Source: Chara braunii (lineage: Eukaryota; Streptophyta; Charophyceae; Charales; Characeae). Taken from it: 23,613 bases of DNA. Of the stretch, positions 1 through 8,424 are shown in pieces. Where the stretch lies: positions 1,156,818 through 1,180,430 of the forward strand of contig BFEA01000269.1 in NCBI GenBank assembly GCA_003427395.1, read 5' to 3'. The notes beneath the pieces were generated by a model that saw nothing but the letters and a program-made list of their open reading frames with translations, did no database searches and was not told the DNA's origin. A program made the position numbers and the translations under genes. Positions within the stretch are counted from its first letter, which is position 1, and the number at the start of each line of letters is the position of its first letter.

Positions 1-53
<53 letters not shown>
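1..53. repeat. (CA)n microsatellite
   Basis: Uninterrupted CA dinucleotide repeat that runs off the left edge of the window, so its full length is unknown. Confidence 0.97.
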
Positions 54-55
<2 letters not shown>

Positions 56-129
56 GGTCAAAAGTCTCGAACCATCAAAGGGGGGCCTCTGTTTAGGCAG
101 CGGACTTCCGTAAACGATCACGTGGCGTT

Positions 130-353
130 ATAACGACCTCCCCGCTCCCCCAACTCTCTCTCTCTAACGATGGAGACAGGTCAATTTTTGCCATCTTTCT
201 CCCTCCTCTCTCGTCCGTCTTCCATGTTCTCCATCCAATCCACACCACCTTTCTCCTCCCTGTCTCCTGCCTCCTCCCTCCTCACTCCACCATTTGTCTC
301 CAATCAGCACCACTTTTCTCCCTCCTCCCTCCCTCGTGACGTTGCCATGTCTC

Positions 354-439
<86 letters not shown>

Positions 440-970
440 CGCATACTCGGCAGCAATGTCGCTCCTGCCTCCCTCTTCTTTCTCCCTCAGCTCTGCCAAC
501 CACGCATGCAATTGGACTGAAATCAGACTACATACGGAGAAAGAAAAGAAACATACACTCTCCCCCATGTTTCCCGTTCTCTCCTTCCCTCTCCCTTCCT
601 TCTTCCACGTCACCCCCTCTGCCTCACACTCCCACCCCCAGTGATCAAATCTCGACCTCAATCAAGACAGTTGTATCACTCCCTGCCCACTCACCTGCAA
701 TGCCGCTCCAGCTCCAGCTTCAGCTCTGGCTCCCTCTTCTGACTCCCTCCCTCCTGTCTTCCTTCTGTCTGCTCCTCCCTCTTCACCTCCCAGCCTCCTT
801 CCCCTCCTCTTCTAACACTCGGCCGTAAAGCACATCCGAACTCTCCCTCCCCTCCTTCACGTCCCTTCACATGTCTGCTCCTCCCTCACTTCACCTCCCA
901 CCAGCCTCCTTCACGTCCCTTCCCATGACGCTCCCCGATAGCCTGCATGTTGACACCCCCCCCCCCACCA
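130..970. repeat. Pyrimidine-rich low-complexity tract
   Basis: The + strand is overwhelmingly C and T for about 800 bases, made of short CTCC/TTCC/CTCT words. A phrase containing CTGCTCCTCCCTC recurs near 768 and 874. The open frames here are simple-sequence translations (SLSLSL or RERERE) and are not considered genes. There is no credible coding sequence between 54 and 2250. Confidence 0.8.
357..436. repeat. (CT)n microsatellite, about 80 bp
   Basis: Perfect TC/CT dinucleotide run inside the longer pyrimidine-rich tract. Confidence 0.97.
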
Positions 971-1012
971 CCCTATCTCACGCTCTCTCTCTCTGTGCCT
1001 ACACAAAGTTCG

Positions 1013-1182
1013 ACATGCATCTGGACCGCTTTGCCGCCCACGTTCTAATATATCCAAGATTTCGGTGTATCGTCACTATTATAACTATAACTCCATATAC
1101 ATACAACGTACTGCATCCATCTGCACCGTTCCGCTGCCCGGGTACATCCGAATATATCCAGCAATTCGAATGTATCGATACT
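1013..1182 (+). repeat. Imperfect ~98-bp direct duplication
   Basis: The stretch beginning TGCATCTGGACCGCTTTGCC (about 1015) recurs as CATCTGCACCGTTCCGCTGCC (about 1117). Both are followed by AATATATCCA and by TGTATCG near their ends. Many substitutions separate the copies, so the duplication is old. Confidence 0.6.
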
Positions 1183-1200
1183 ATGAGGCCTCCGGACACG

Positions 1201-1275
1201 TCCACAATGCTGTAAAGTGGACCGAGNCCCCCCCCCCCTCCACAATGCTGTAAAGTGGCCCGAGTCCCCCCCCCC
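1201..1275 (+). repeat. 38-bp tandem duplication with an undetermined base
   Basis: TCCACAATGCTGTAAAGTGG occurs at 1201 and again at 1239, each followed by a C homopolymer. The only N of the window lies at 1227, at the start of the first C run. The copy number may therefore be affected by sequencing or assembly slippage. Confidence 0.85.
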
Positions 1276-1288
1276 CCTTTCCCCCCCC

Positions 1289-1375
1289 TCTCTCTCTCTC
1301 TCTCTCTCTCCAACCACCTCCGTAGCACCCTCTCCTCTCTCTCTCTCTCTCTCGCTCGCTCGCTCGATCGATCGC
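1289..1375. repeat. Interrupted (TC)n with CTCG/ATCG steps
   Basis: Two TC runs (about 1289-1310 and 1331-1353) are followed by CTCGCTCGCTCG and GATCGATCG. This is simple sequence only. Confidence 0.9.
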
Positions 1376-1462
1376 ACGCACAGGAGCGTTCTGCCTTCTC
1401 CTAACCGTGTTCCACAGTGCAGTTCCTTCTCCGTTCCATAGTGCATTTTCATCCCCTGATGC

Positions 1463-1530
1463 CTCCTGTCCACTGTCTTCCTGATTCTAGGCTTGACTCC
1501 TGTCCACTGTCTTCCTGATTCTAGGCTTGC
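1463..1530 (+). repeat. 34-bp tandem duplication
   Basis: Two adjacent copies of a 34-bp unit beginning CTCCTGTCCACTGTCTTCC (1463 and 1497) differ only at the last base. The near identity indicates a recent slip or duplication. The sequence from here to 2250 has poly-T (about 1894-1928) and the word TGTCTAGCAAATCTG twice (about 1879 and 2071), but nothing that looks like a gene. Confidence 0.9.
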
Positions 1531-2280
1531 CGTTGTCAGCATGGGCATAGCCGGACTACTCAGCGAATGCACAATGGACAAAAATTACGGCTACGGCCGT
1601 GCATCTTTGCATGTCCTAGCAGAGGATTCATTCTCATTTTGCATTTTGCACATTTGGTGAGTGGTGCGGCGACGGCCTATATGCACGCCCGCCTACGGAA
1701 CACGTCATGCGAGGACACCCCTCCCCCGGTCCCCACAAAAAACTGGACTTGGACAGGCCCCTCACCCTAGACGATGATCTGAGGCATGCAGCAGGTCAGA
1801 TGGCAGTGGGAACGTGCCGCGGCCTGTATGGACTTGGGGTGGAACTCTTTGTATCCACATGGGACTCCGCAGGCCGGTTTGTCTAGCAAATCTGCTTTTT
1901 TTTTCCCTTTTTTTTTTCTTTTTTTTTAATAATTCCCGTGACATCGGATAGGAGTGATGATAAGAGGATGCACTCCTACCTGCGGGGGCTCCGGTCTGTT
2001 GGTGGGGAGCTGCACCTGCTGGAGTGAAAGAATGAAAGTGTAGCACATGCTGGGAACCGGGCCCAGAGTCTGTCTAGCAAATCTGTAACGACTTGCTAGA
2101 AGGTTAAAAAACTGACACTTGGACAGGCAGGTTGGGTAAAGAGAGATGTGCGGAATGGGAGGCCAGGCAACTGGTAGCGCTAATAGAGAGCGCTAAGCAT
2201 TGCTTTGGCAGCTCTTACCGCTTAAGCGCGATTAGGGCAGGGAATTAGCGTTAGGCTACCATAGCAATGGCAGAGGCTGT

Positions 2281-2640
2281 TTGCATGGAAGACCGATGCT
2301 CCCATCGGGTATGAGAGGGAGAGGGAAGGAAGAGGAGGGAAGGTGGGTGGAGGTAGAAGGGAGTGGAGAGGTGAAGCAAAAGGAAGGGGCAAAGCCAGAA
2401 GAAAGCGCTACCGTGAAGGGTAGGAAGGGGATGCTCCTCAGACACACGAGGAAAAAGCGGATGTGTGGTACCAAGAATCCCAAGGGTGGTCCTGGGGATT
2501 CCACGGTCGAAGTAGACAAGAAGGGCGACAGCGAAGAACAAGGGAAGGGGACGGGGCCTAAGGACCAGGAGAAGCTTACCCGGGAGTCCCAGCAGTTGAA
2601 CAATGCAGAAGCTACATCGATAGATAACAAAGTTGGATAA
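2281..2640 (+). CDS. Lys/Glu/Gly-rich open frame, unrecognised
   Basis: A 119-codon open frame ending in TAA. The translation is very rich in K, E, G and R with no recognisable domain, no signal peptide and no hydrophobic segment. It lies about 130 bases upstream of the DUF4283-like gag pseudogene, so it could be a leader or upstream ORF of that element, or simply a purine-rich stretch open by composition. The second explanation is at least as likely. Confidence 0.2.
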   Translation: MHGRPMLPSGMRGRGKEEEGRWVEVEGSGEVKQKEGAKPEESATVKGRKGMLLRHTRKKRMCGTKNPKGGPGDSTVEVDKKGDSEEQGKGTGPKDQEKLTRESQQLNNAEATSIDNKVG

Positions 2641-2773
2641 TACTCTCTCGTTCGAAGTGGGGGTGCTGGCTTTTCCCGACTTTCCCATGTTTATTGAGGC
2701 TGTTAAATTAGAATAGGTAGAATATCTGTTAGTTTCATATTTCGTTTAACTGCGAACTGACGTTTTCGTGACC

Positions 2774-3879
2774 ATGGGGGAACCCGGAAATTCTGTTAGT
2801 AAACCGTCGATGTCTTGTGAGGAGAAAAACAGAATTAGGGGTATTCTGACAGATTGCTACAATGAAGGTCTCCTCCCAGAAAAGATTACGTCAAAGAACA
2901 TCGAAATTGGCGAAGACTATGTCAAAGTGGAAGTTGACCCCGCCCTGTACGCGGTACAGAAAGAGTGGCTTCATGAAAATGCAGTGTCAGTGTTATTTGG
3001 AAACAACTCCTCGTCCCTACCGGTCAAAGTATAAATTTATCTTATTCAAATTTATGAAAACGGTTGGGCAAAAAGTGGAGCAATAAATGCTCCCCCGAAG
3101 AGGGGCGTTTATCACAACGAAGGGTACAACTTAGTCACATATGTGGCTTCGGCCCAACAGGTCGCTCATCGGATGTTACGAAAAAAGAGGACAAAATCAG
3201 CCTCGATGGCAAAACTTATACGGTCTCCTTTCGTCCCTGGATGTCTGAAAATAAACTTTACGAATGGAGAGAGGCTCACAGGTTTAAATACTTCTTGATA
3301 AGGTGTATGTATATGGCAGTGGTTGCTTTGCCGTACGTAGCAACAGCGGTCAGGGAAGCGTTTGGGACAATCCTAAAGAAGTACGACACATACACAGAAG
3401 TTACATCCCCTGAGCTGATCAATATTCGTTTTGACCTAGAACCAGGAGCACGTACCCGCTGCAAACCATATTTAATTATTGATATAAAGAACGGAGGATA
3501 TATGAAGATTGAGATCGTGCACGTCCGAACATCGTGGTATCGGGTGTGTAGGCAGTATTTTTACTCCGCAGTCGGTGATGCCTGCCCGACCAAAACTAAA
3601 TTGAGACCGGCAACCAAAACGAAAGGAAAGGGGGTCCAAGACCTCTAGCCCGGTGGCCCTGAGTCAGGTACAGAAGGGGGAAAAGAGACCGACAAGGGTG
3701 ATCTCTCAACCGGGATCCAAGACTCGGAAATATCGAAGGAAAAAGGAGTGGAAGACAAAACCTCGGGAGGGAAACCGGAACAGGAGAAGACGGATGGGAA
3801 CAGTCTCGACCCATACGAAGAAATGAAGGATGCGGGGGATTGGACGATTCCCTTGACGGACTTGGAAACGAACTCATAA
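2774..3879 (+). pseudogene. DUF4283 / LINE-ORF1-like gag protein, broken
   Basis: Start ATG at 2774 (or 2768) in frame 2. An in-frame TAA at 3032 and a frameshift near the A6 run at about 3181 move the frame to the long C-terminal part (3181-3645). A TAG at 3646 interrupts a Lys/Glu/Asp-rich tail that ends TAA at 3877. The core has the pattern of plant DUF4283/LINE ORF1 nucleic-acid-binding proteins: a WLHENAVSVLFG segment, then FRPWM, then VREAFG, then IRFDLEPGAR. It ends with a degenerate zinc knuckle in which one C remains (VCRQYF). The expected first Cys and the His appear as Tyr, each explainable by one transition. In plants this domain normally precedes a LINE ORF2; here it precedes a gypsy protease. 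The role would be RNA binding and particle assembly. Identification rests on pattern, not alignment. Confidence 0.6.
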
Positions 3880-4223
3880 CTTTACGAAAATTGTGGGCTA
3901 AGAAAGCAAAGGCTAAGGGTGAGTTAATGATCACAAACATCGAGATTGCATGCACGTGAGTGGGTGCCTTGTTAGACTCAGGATCGACACAGTCATACGT
4001 CTTAAAGAATGAAATTTGTAAGTTGCATCTGGGAATGAAGGTAAGAGACTTGTCAAGACCTATTACATCTGTGTTGGCTGACAAGAGCACGATCACTGTC
4101 TCTCATTATGTCGATCGTATGAAATGTTACTTTCGAACTAAGCAAGGAATGAAGATATTGCATGAAATATCATTCCTAATCGAAAAAAACTTACCCATTG
4201 ACATGATTCTGGGAATGGACTGA
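3870..4223 (+). pseudogene. Retropepsin-like aspartic protease (pol N-terminus)
   Basis: Frame 3 shows ALLDSGSTQSYV at about 3966-4001, the catalytic D-S-G of a gypsy retropepsin (D at 3975). The domain closes with DMILGMD just before a TGA at 4221, where family members have Trp. An earlier in-frame TGA lies at 3957. The frame is open upstream of the protease through a Lys-rich linker (KLWAKKAKAK) to about 3830, overlapping the gag tail in another frame. Gag and pol were therefore probably joined by a frameshift. The protease would have cleaved the polyprotein inside the particle. Confidence 0.8.
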
Positions 4224-4620
4224 CACGAGAAAACCGACCCAGAAGTCAAGTTCAAAGAGAAGATTGTAAAGTTAAAGGACGAAAAGTCCGAACTTAAAGT
4301 AATTAAATTGTATCATAAGTCTGGAACTGACTCATCATTGTCTTTCTGTTGTATGAGTTTACCCAGCCTTTAGATCTATGATCTCAAAAAAGAAGTTGGA
4401 TCAGGATGTGATGATGGTGCTCGTTAAGCGAGTATGAAAATGTTCCTCATCCTACCTTCCTTCCATTGAAAAGTTACTCGATGAGTATAAGGACTTACAG
4501 ACTGAGCTAATATGAATCACTGAGCGCGTTATTAAGCACATCATTGAGATTATTCCCAGTAGTAAGATTCTCAAGGGTCTCATCTATCGTATGTCTCATA
4601 AGGAACTTGAAAAATTAAAG
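4224..4620 (+). pseudogene. Protease-RT linker of the gypsy pol, broken
   Basis: The pol frame continues after 4221 as a Lys-rich segment, ending at a TAG (4372). It resumes in frame 1 at about 4378 after a frameshift at an A run near 4386. The stretch DEYKDLQTEL then HIIEIIPSSKILKG matches the usual lead-in of gypsy reverse transcriptases. In-frame TGA codons occur at 4435 and 4513. Confidence 0.65.
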
Positions 4621-5400
4621 AAACAATTGCAATAACTAACTGAAAAAGGATGGATTCGTCCAAGGTCATGTCCTTATGGTGCTCCTGTCTTATTCGTGCC
4701 TGAAAAGAAAGGTGAACTTAGACTTTGTATTGATTATCGAGAATTGAATGTCGTCACTGTCACAAACGCAGAATCACTTCCATGCATTGACGACTTGTTG
4801 GATCAGTTGCAGGGATGCCGATACTTCAGTACGATTGATATCAAATCAGGGTACCACTAGGTCGAGGTGACTCTGAGGATCAACACAAGACAACCTTTCG
4901 AACCAGGTATGCTCACTACGAGTTCGTGGTCATGCCTTTCGGATTGACGAATGTTTCTACTACCTTCCAGAGGTCTATGAATGAACTGTTTCATCAATGG
5001 TTGGATCACTTCATAGTTGTCTATCTTGATGATATCCTAGTGTATTGTAAAACACTAGAAGATCACGAGGAACACCTACGAATGGTTCTTCAAAAGTTGC
5101 GCAAAGACAATTTCAAACTGAATCCTGAGAAGTTCAAGTTTTCTAAGTCTGAAGTGTTATACTTATGACATACAGTAAACGAAGAGGAACTAAAACTCAA
5201 AGAAGAAAAAATAATAGCAATTCGAGATTGACCTCAACCAAAGACTGTTACTGAACTCAAATTTTTTATATGACTTGCTAGTTACTATAGGAAGTTCATA
5301 AAGAACTTCTCTTTGATAACTGCTCTTATGAAAAAACTTCTGGAAAAAAGAAAACCTTGGTTGTGAGACAAAGATTGTAAGTCTTCGTTTAAGAAATTAA
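4621..5400 (+). pseudogene. Ty3/gypsy reverse transcriptase, broken
   Basis: Recognisable RT blocks: LTEKGWIRP and [24 protein letters not shown] (frame 1), [11 protein letters not shown] with a TAG (4858) where Gln is expected, and FVVMPFGLTNVSTTFQ and VVYLDDILVY (frame 3). YLDD at 5022-5033 is the catalytic motif. A one-base deletion at about 4873 joins the two frames. Stops: TAA 4633, TAG 4858, TGA 5166, 5229, 5271 and 5364. The TGAs at 5229 and 5364 sit where Trp is conserved; those at 5166 and 5271 sit where Gly is conserved. The enzyme would copy element RNA into DNA; this copy cannot be translated. Confidence 0.9.
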
Positions 5401-5985
5401 AATATGTACTGACTTACTACCTTGTTTTAAAAATTGTTGACCCTCTATCTCTCTTTCATTCTCACCACTAACGAAAGTTGGAATGAAATTGGGGTTGTGC
5501 TACAACAAGACGACGGTAATGTATATAGACCTATCGAGTTTATGTCCAGAAGACTTTTGTCTAAGAAAGTGACCAACTCCATTTACGAGGGAATTGTATG
5601 TCTTGGTTTTTGCACTGGACACATGGAAACACTACTTGCTAGGGACACACTTCACTGTTTACTTAGACCACTCTAACCTAACGTGGATTAAAACCCAACT
5701 TAGACTCTCTGACAAGTTAGTGAGATGGTCCACCTTCATTGATACGTTCGACTTTGAACTGAAGACAACCAAAGGAAAGTCTAATATGGTTGCGATGCTT
5801 CGTCCAGCCGTGCTGATTTTTTTGGAACTATTGTCTCTTATCTCGATATTGAGAATGAACCAAATGCAAATGATCCTATATGGAGTCCTACTATTGAAAC
5901 CCTACAGAGGAACCCTTAACTTTTTTCAGAATATCGAGTCAATGATGATTTACTTTTCTTCATTGATAAGACTCTATATTCCTAA
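5401..5985 (+). pseudogene. RNase H domain and connection, broken
   Basis: After a frameshift near 5440 the RNase H lead (FILTTNESWNEIG, VLQQDDGN, RPIEFMSRR) reads in frame 1. A second frameshift near 5592 moves it to frame 2 (FALDTWKHYLLG, FTVYLDHSNLTWIKTQ, VRWSTFIDTFDFEL, KGKSNMVA). A third shift near 5805 restores frame 1 for the linker (ADFFGTIVSYLD). The order and wording are typical of Ty3/gypsy RNase H. It would degrade the RNA strand of the RNA-DNA hybrid. A run of 13 A near 5985-5997 marks the start of the integrase. Confidence 0.85.
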
Positions 5986-6650
5986 AAAAAAAAAAAAATT
6001 AAAAACCTACTTATTAGGGAATGTCATGATACTGAGGGACACTTCGGTTTCAAAAAGACGTATGCCGATGTCAAAGAACGCTTTGAATGGAAAGGAATGA
6101 AAAAAAATGTGTTAACCTATGTGCGAACTTGTCTTGTTTGTTAGAGGAAGACACCATTTCATAATAATCCACTAGGACTATTGAGACCACTACCTATTCC
6201 AAGTGAGTCTATCTCCATTGACTTTATGAGCCTCACAAACAACTGAAACAACAATAGTCAAGTTATAGTTATTGTAAATCGATTATCAAAATATGATGTG
6301 TTCATTCCTTTACCAGCCGAAGCTAAAACTGAACTGGTCATCCAAAAGTTACAGATGCGATGGGTTTCAAAAATATGGATTTCCAAAGACCATCATCTCT
6401 GATAAGGATATACGGTTCACCGGTCTACAATGACAAAAGTTGATGAAAGCTTATGGCACTAGATTGACCATGTCGTCAGGTGGACACCCTGAAACGAATG
6501 GTTAAACTAAACAAATGAATTGTTTGTGTCATCAATTTTTGCGCATGTATGTCCGACCCGATCAAATAGATTGGGATGAGAATTTACCTAAAATTGTTAG
6601 TGCATATAATACAACATACGTAATGTTACCAGAAAAACATCAGATGCACT
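5986..6650 (+). pseudogene. Integrase: zinc finger and DDE core, broken
   Basis: Frame 1 shows the HHCC zinc-finger block: CHDTEGHFGFKKTYADVK, FEWKGMKKNV, then RTCLVC followed by TAG (6142) in place of the usual Gln. The core starts at SIDFMS (first catalytic Asp). TGA at 6244 replaces Trp. A frameshift near 6360 leads to frame 2: KYGFPKTIISDKDIRFTG (second Asp), TGA 6431 at a Trp position, GGHPETNG, then TAA (6503) at the Gln of the GQTE motif. The catalytic Glu itself reads as Lys (TKQMN), explainable by G to A. The enzyme would insert the DNA copy into the genome; this copy lacks a catalytic residue. Confidence 0.85.
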
Positions 6651-7245
6651 ATACAAAGGTTGGAAGCCTATGCGTCTCATTGATGCTCTAACACGGGACC
6701 AGATCCAAATACTACCCTCAGGAACTCATGAATCTGCAGTTTTATATGAAGAAGGCATACAAAAGTCAAGGAAAATATACAGAAGGTCGAGCTGCAAATG
6801 ATTGAGCAGGCCAACAAACATCGTCGGCCATTGCAATTTCAAGAAGGTGATCTTGTATGGTTAAAGTCTACAGAGTTTTCCTTAGAAAAGAATGTGTTTA
6901 AAAAACTCGTGCCTGTCTATTATGGGCTCTGTGAAGTTTTCAAGCGGACCTTCCTACCGAATTGATGTGCTCCCACAACTTAAGACCTATCTTATCTTTC
7001 ACGCGTCTAAACTTTTGTCATATGTAGCAGGAAATGAGTTTCCTAACAGACCCACCCTCCATGAATGGAGGCTATGAAGTTGAAAAAAATTCTCTACAAG
7101 TGGCAGAGGAGGACCGCAGAAGCCGTATATGGTACAATTAAAGTCTCAACCTCCATCTGAAGCTAGATGGTTTAGTAAGAAAAAACTACTACCTACTGCT
7201 CCTGATTTTATTGTTGCAAATGAACGCGGGTTAAAAGAAAGCTAA
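6651..7245 (+). pseudogene. Integrase C-terminus with chromodomain-like tail, broken
   Basis: In shifting frames, blocks of a gypsy integrase C-terminus are readable: DALTRDQIQILPSG, EQANKHRRPLQFQEGDLVWL, YRIDVLPQLKTY and FHASKLL. A chromodomain-like tail follows: YEVEK, then RGGPQKPYMVQLKSQPPSEARWF and LLPTAPDFI. It ends TAA at 7243-7245. In chromoviruses this module reads the pattern VKWKGYP..TWEP and targets chromatin. Here the aromatic positions of the cage are poorly kept (VQLKSQPPSEARW), so binding would be lost or the module is of a divergent type. Frameshifts occur near 6765, 6945 and 7095. Confidence 0.7.
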
Positions 7246-7286
7246 TGTGTTTCTACAATGGAACTCAAAAATTGGGCTGGAAGGAA
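7246..7286 (+). other. 3' untranslated stretch with purine-rich end next to the LTR
   Basis: The 41 bases between the pol stop and the LTR end in GGCTGGAAGGAA, a purine-rich run immediately before the TG of the LTR. This is where the polypurine tract that primes plus-strand DNA sits in LTR elements. The tract is short and interrupted by CT, so it is either decayed or a weak match. Confidence 0.5.
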
Positions 7287-7669
7287 TGCAATAACTTGTT
7301 CGTTATGCTTTGTAACATGTCTAAGGGGCACAGGCCCGACGTCGGTCTAGGCCGCATAACGTAGAGGCAGGACCCCACATGTGTGTATTCAGGGACCCTG
7401 CGCCAGACAGTTGACCAGTCTAGGCCCTCAGTCAAAGTCGCTGTGGACCCAACCCAGGCCGCCGATCAGACACACGCATTTGTTTGTATGCAGGTACCAA
7501 GACATCATTCAGGGCAAGTGGAAGTCTACAACTGTATAGGATTCAGGCCATCGACTGTGAGTCAATCTGAGTCACCGTGGGTGGGAGACCTAAGGAAGGT
7601 TAACCCGGTCAAATGCTACATAAGACCCTGCCTCCAGGGAGTCAACATTCAGTCTTGCTATTCTGACTT

Positions 7670-7745
7670 GACGTTGGCTTGACGCTAGCTGGACGTTGGC
7701 TTGACGCTGGCTGGACGTTGGCTTGCGGCTCGCTGTACGCTGGCA
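7670..7745 (+). repeat. ~11-nt minisatellite inside the LTR (TTGACGYTGGC)
   Basis: Units such as TTGACGTTGGC, TTGACGCTAGC, TGGACGTTGGC and TTGACGCTGGC follow each other about seven times. The inverted LTR carries the equivalent array at about 22806-22900 with eight or nine units. Confidence 0.85.
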
Positions 7746-7812
7746 TAGTGGACAACGACGTGAGACTGCGGCTTGGATGTTGGCGCCTTCTTGCTTCGGT
7801 GCCAGCCTCTGC

Positions 7813-7920
7813 TGACGTGGCGAAAACCATGTTGTCTTCGACACTGCTGATGTGGCGCATGCCACTCTGTCTACTATGCTGACGTGGCTTTATGCCACAT
7901 TGTCTTCATTGCTGAGTTGG
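7813..7920 (+). promoter_or_regulatory. 32-nt array of TGACGTGG (bZIP-like ACGT) sites in the LTR
   Basis: TGACGTGG at 7813, TGATGTGG at 7848, TGACGTGG at 7880 and TGAGTTGG at 7913 lie in imperfect 32-35-nt tandem units that also share a CATTGTCTTC-like word. TGACGTGG is a known plant C-box/G-box hybrid bound by bZIP factors. A tandem array of such sites in the U3 part of an LTR would be a plausible enhancer, but no function is shown by the sequence. Confidence 0.5.
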
Positions 7921-8338
7921 ACGCGACAAGGAGGGAGATCGGCATATGTTGATGATTGAGAGAGAACGGGATACTTACCTGCTTTGATGTCGATACTATG
8001 CGTTGTTAAACGTCTTCACGGGAGAACTGTGCTACGTGGCACTCTTTATATGATCAGGCCCTGTCAGGCTCGATGTTGGACACCGTTTGCTGGCGTGGAG
8101 GCGAGGAGAAGGAGAGGGTATTGTCGGGCTGGTATCTCTGTGGTCATTAATGGATATCTCTTCCACCCTCTAATCTATTTATTCCCCCTCTCCTCTCTTT
8201 ATCCATTGGCTACGAGACATTGTATTACAGATCACATTCAAGATTATTGGAGACATTGTCCAGGGATGAGTTTTTTTTGTACTTCGACGCTTGACGAGTA
8301 TCTTTGAGATTGGGTTCATTACACCAGTATCCTTGTAT

Positions 8339-8368
8339 TAGAGGGTGTGGTATGAGCAACACCCTCTA
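8339..8368 (+). other. Perfect 10-bp hairpin just downstream of the LTR
   Basis: TAGAGGGTGT, a 10-base loop, then ACACCCTCTA. It lies about 35 bases after the inferred LTR end. The loop region reads TGGTATGAGC, which partly resembles the initiator-Met tRNA primer-binding sequence TGGTATCAGAGC with two bases missing. A second inverted repeat (GGTGCAA...TTGCACC) lies at 8399-8424. Confidence 0.6.
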
Positions 8369-8424
8369 GTACCGTGCCACCTGTTGCTTCAATCTATTGG
8401 TGCAATTTCGTGGGAAGTTGCACC

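Larger units (their letters stand above)
2774..8304 (+). mobile_element. Decayed Ty3/gypsy retrotransposon (chromovirus-like), no 5' LTR
   Basis: In order on the + strand: a DUF4283-like gag, aspartic protease, reverse transcriptase with YLDD, RNase H, integrase with zinc finger and DDE core, a chromodomain-like tail, a purine-rich stretch and an LTR starting TG. This order (integrase after RNase H, chromodomain last) defines the Ty3/gypsy class. All frames carry stops and at least eight frameshifts, so this is a dead copy. No sequence resembling the 3' LTR is seen between 1 and 2770. The 5' LTR has therefore been lost, or the 5' part is chimeric. A related LTR lies inverted at 22194-23278. 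Confidence 0.85.
7287..8304 (+). repeat. 3' LTR of the gypsy element
   Basis: About 1.02 kb starting TGCAATAACTTGTTCGTTATG. It matches, over its whole length and in reverse orientation, the copy at 22194-23278 (start TGTAATAACCCATTCGTTATG). Similarity stops at GACGAGTATC, where the inverted copy has CCA and this one CTT, so the terminal CA is inferred to be mutated here. Inside are an 11-nt-period array (about 7670-7740) and a 32-nt-period array (about 7813-7920). The copies differ by many substitutions and by repeat number, so they are old and derive from different insertions. Confidence 0.85.

Noticed and set aside
164-661. Long open frames across the CT repeat
   Set aside because: Their length comes from the dinucleotide repeat, which cannot contain stops; the translations are SL or RE repeats.
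4221-6433. UGA read as tryptophan (alternative genetic code)
   Set aside because: TGAs also replace glycine, TAG and TAA stops are present, and many frameshifts exist. Normal TGG codons are used alongside, so decay is simpler.
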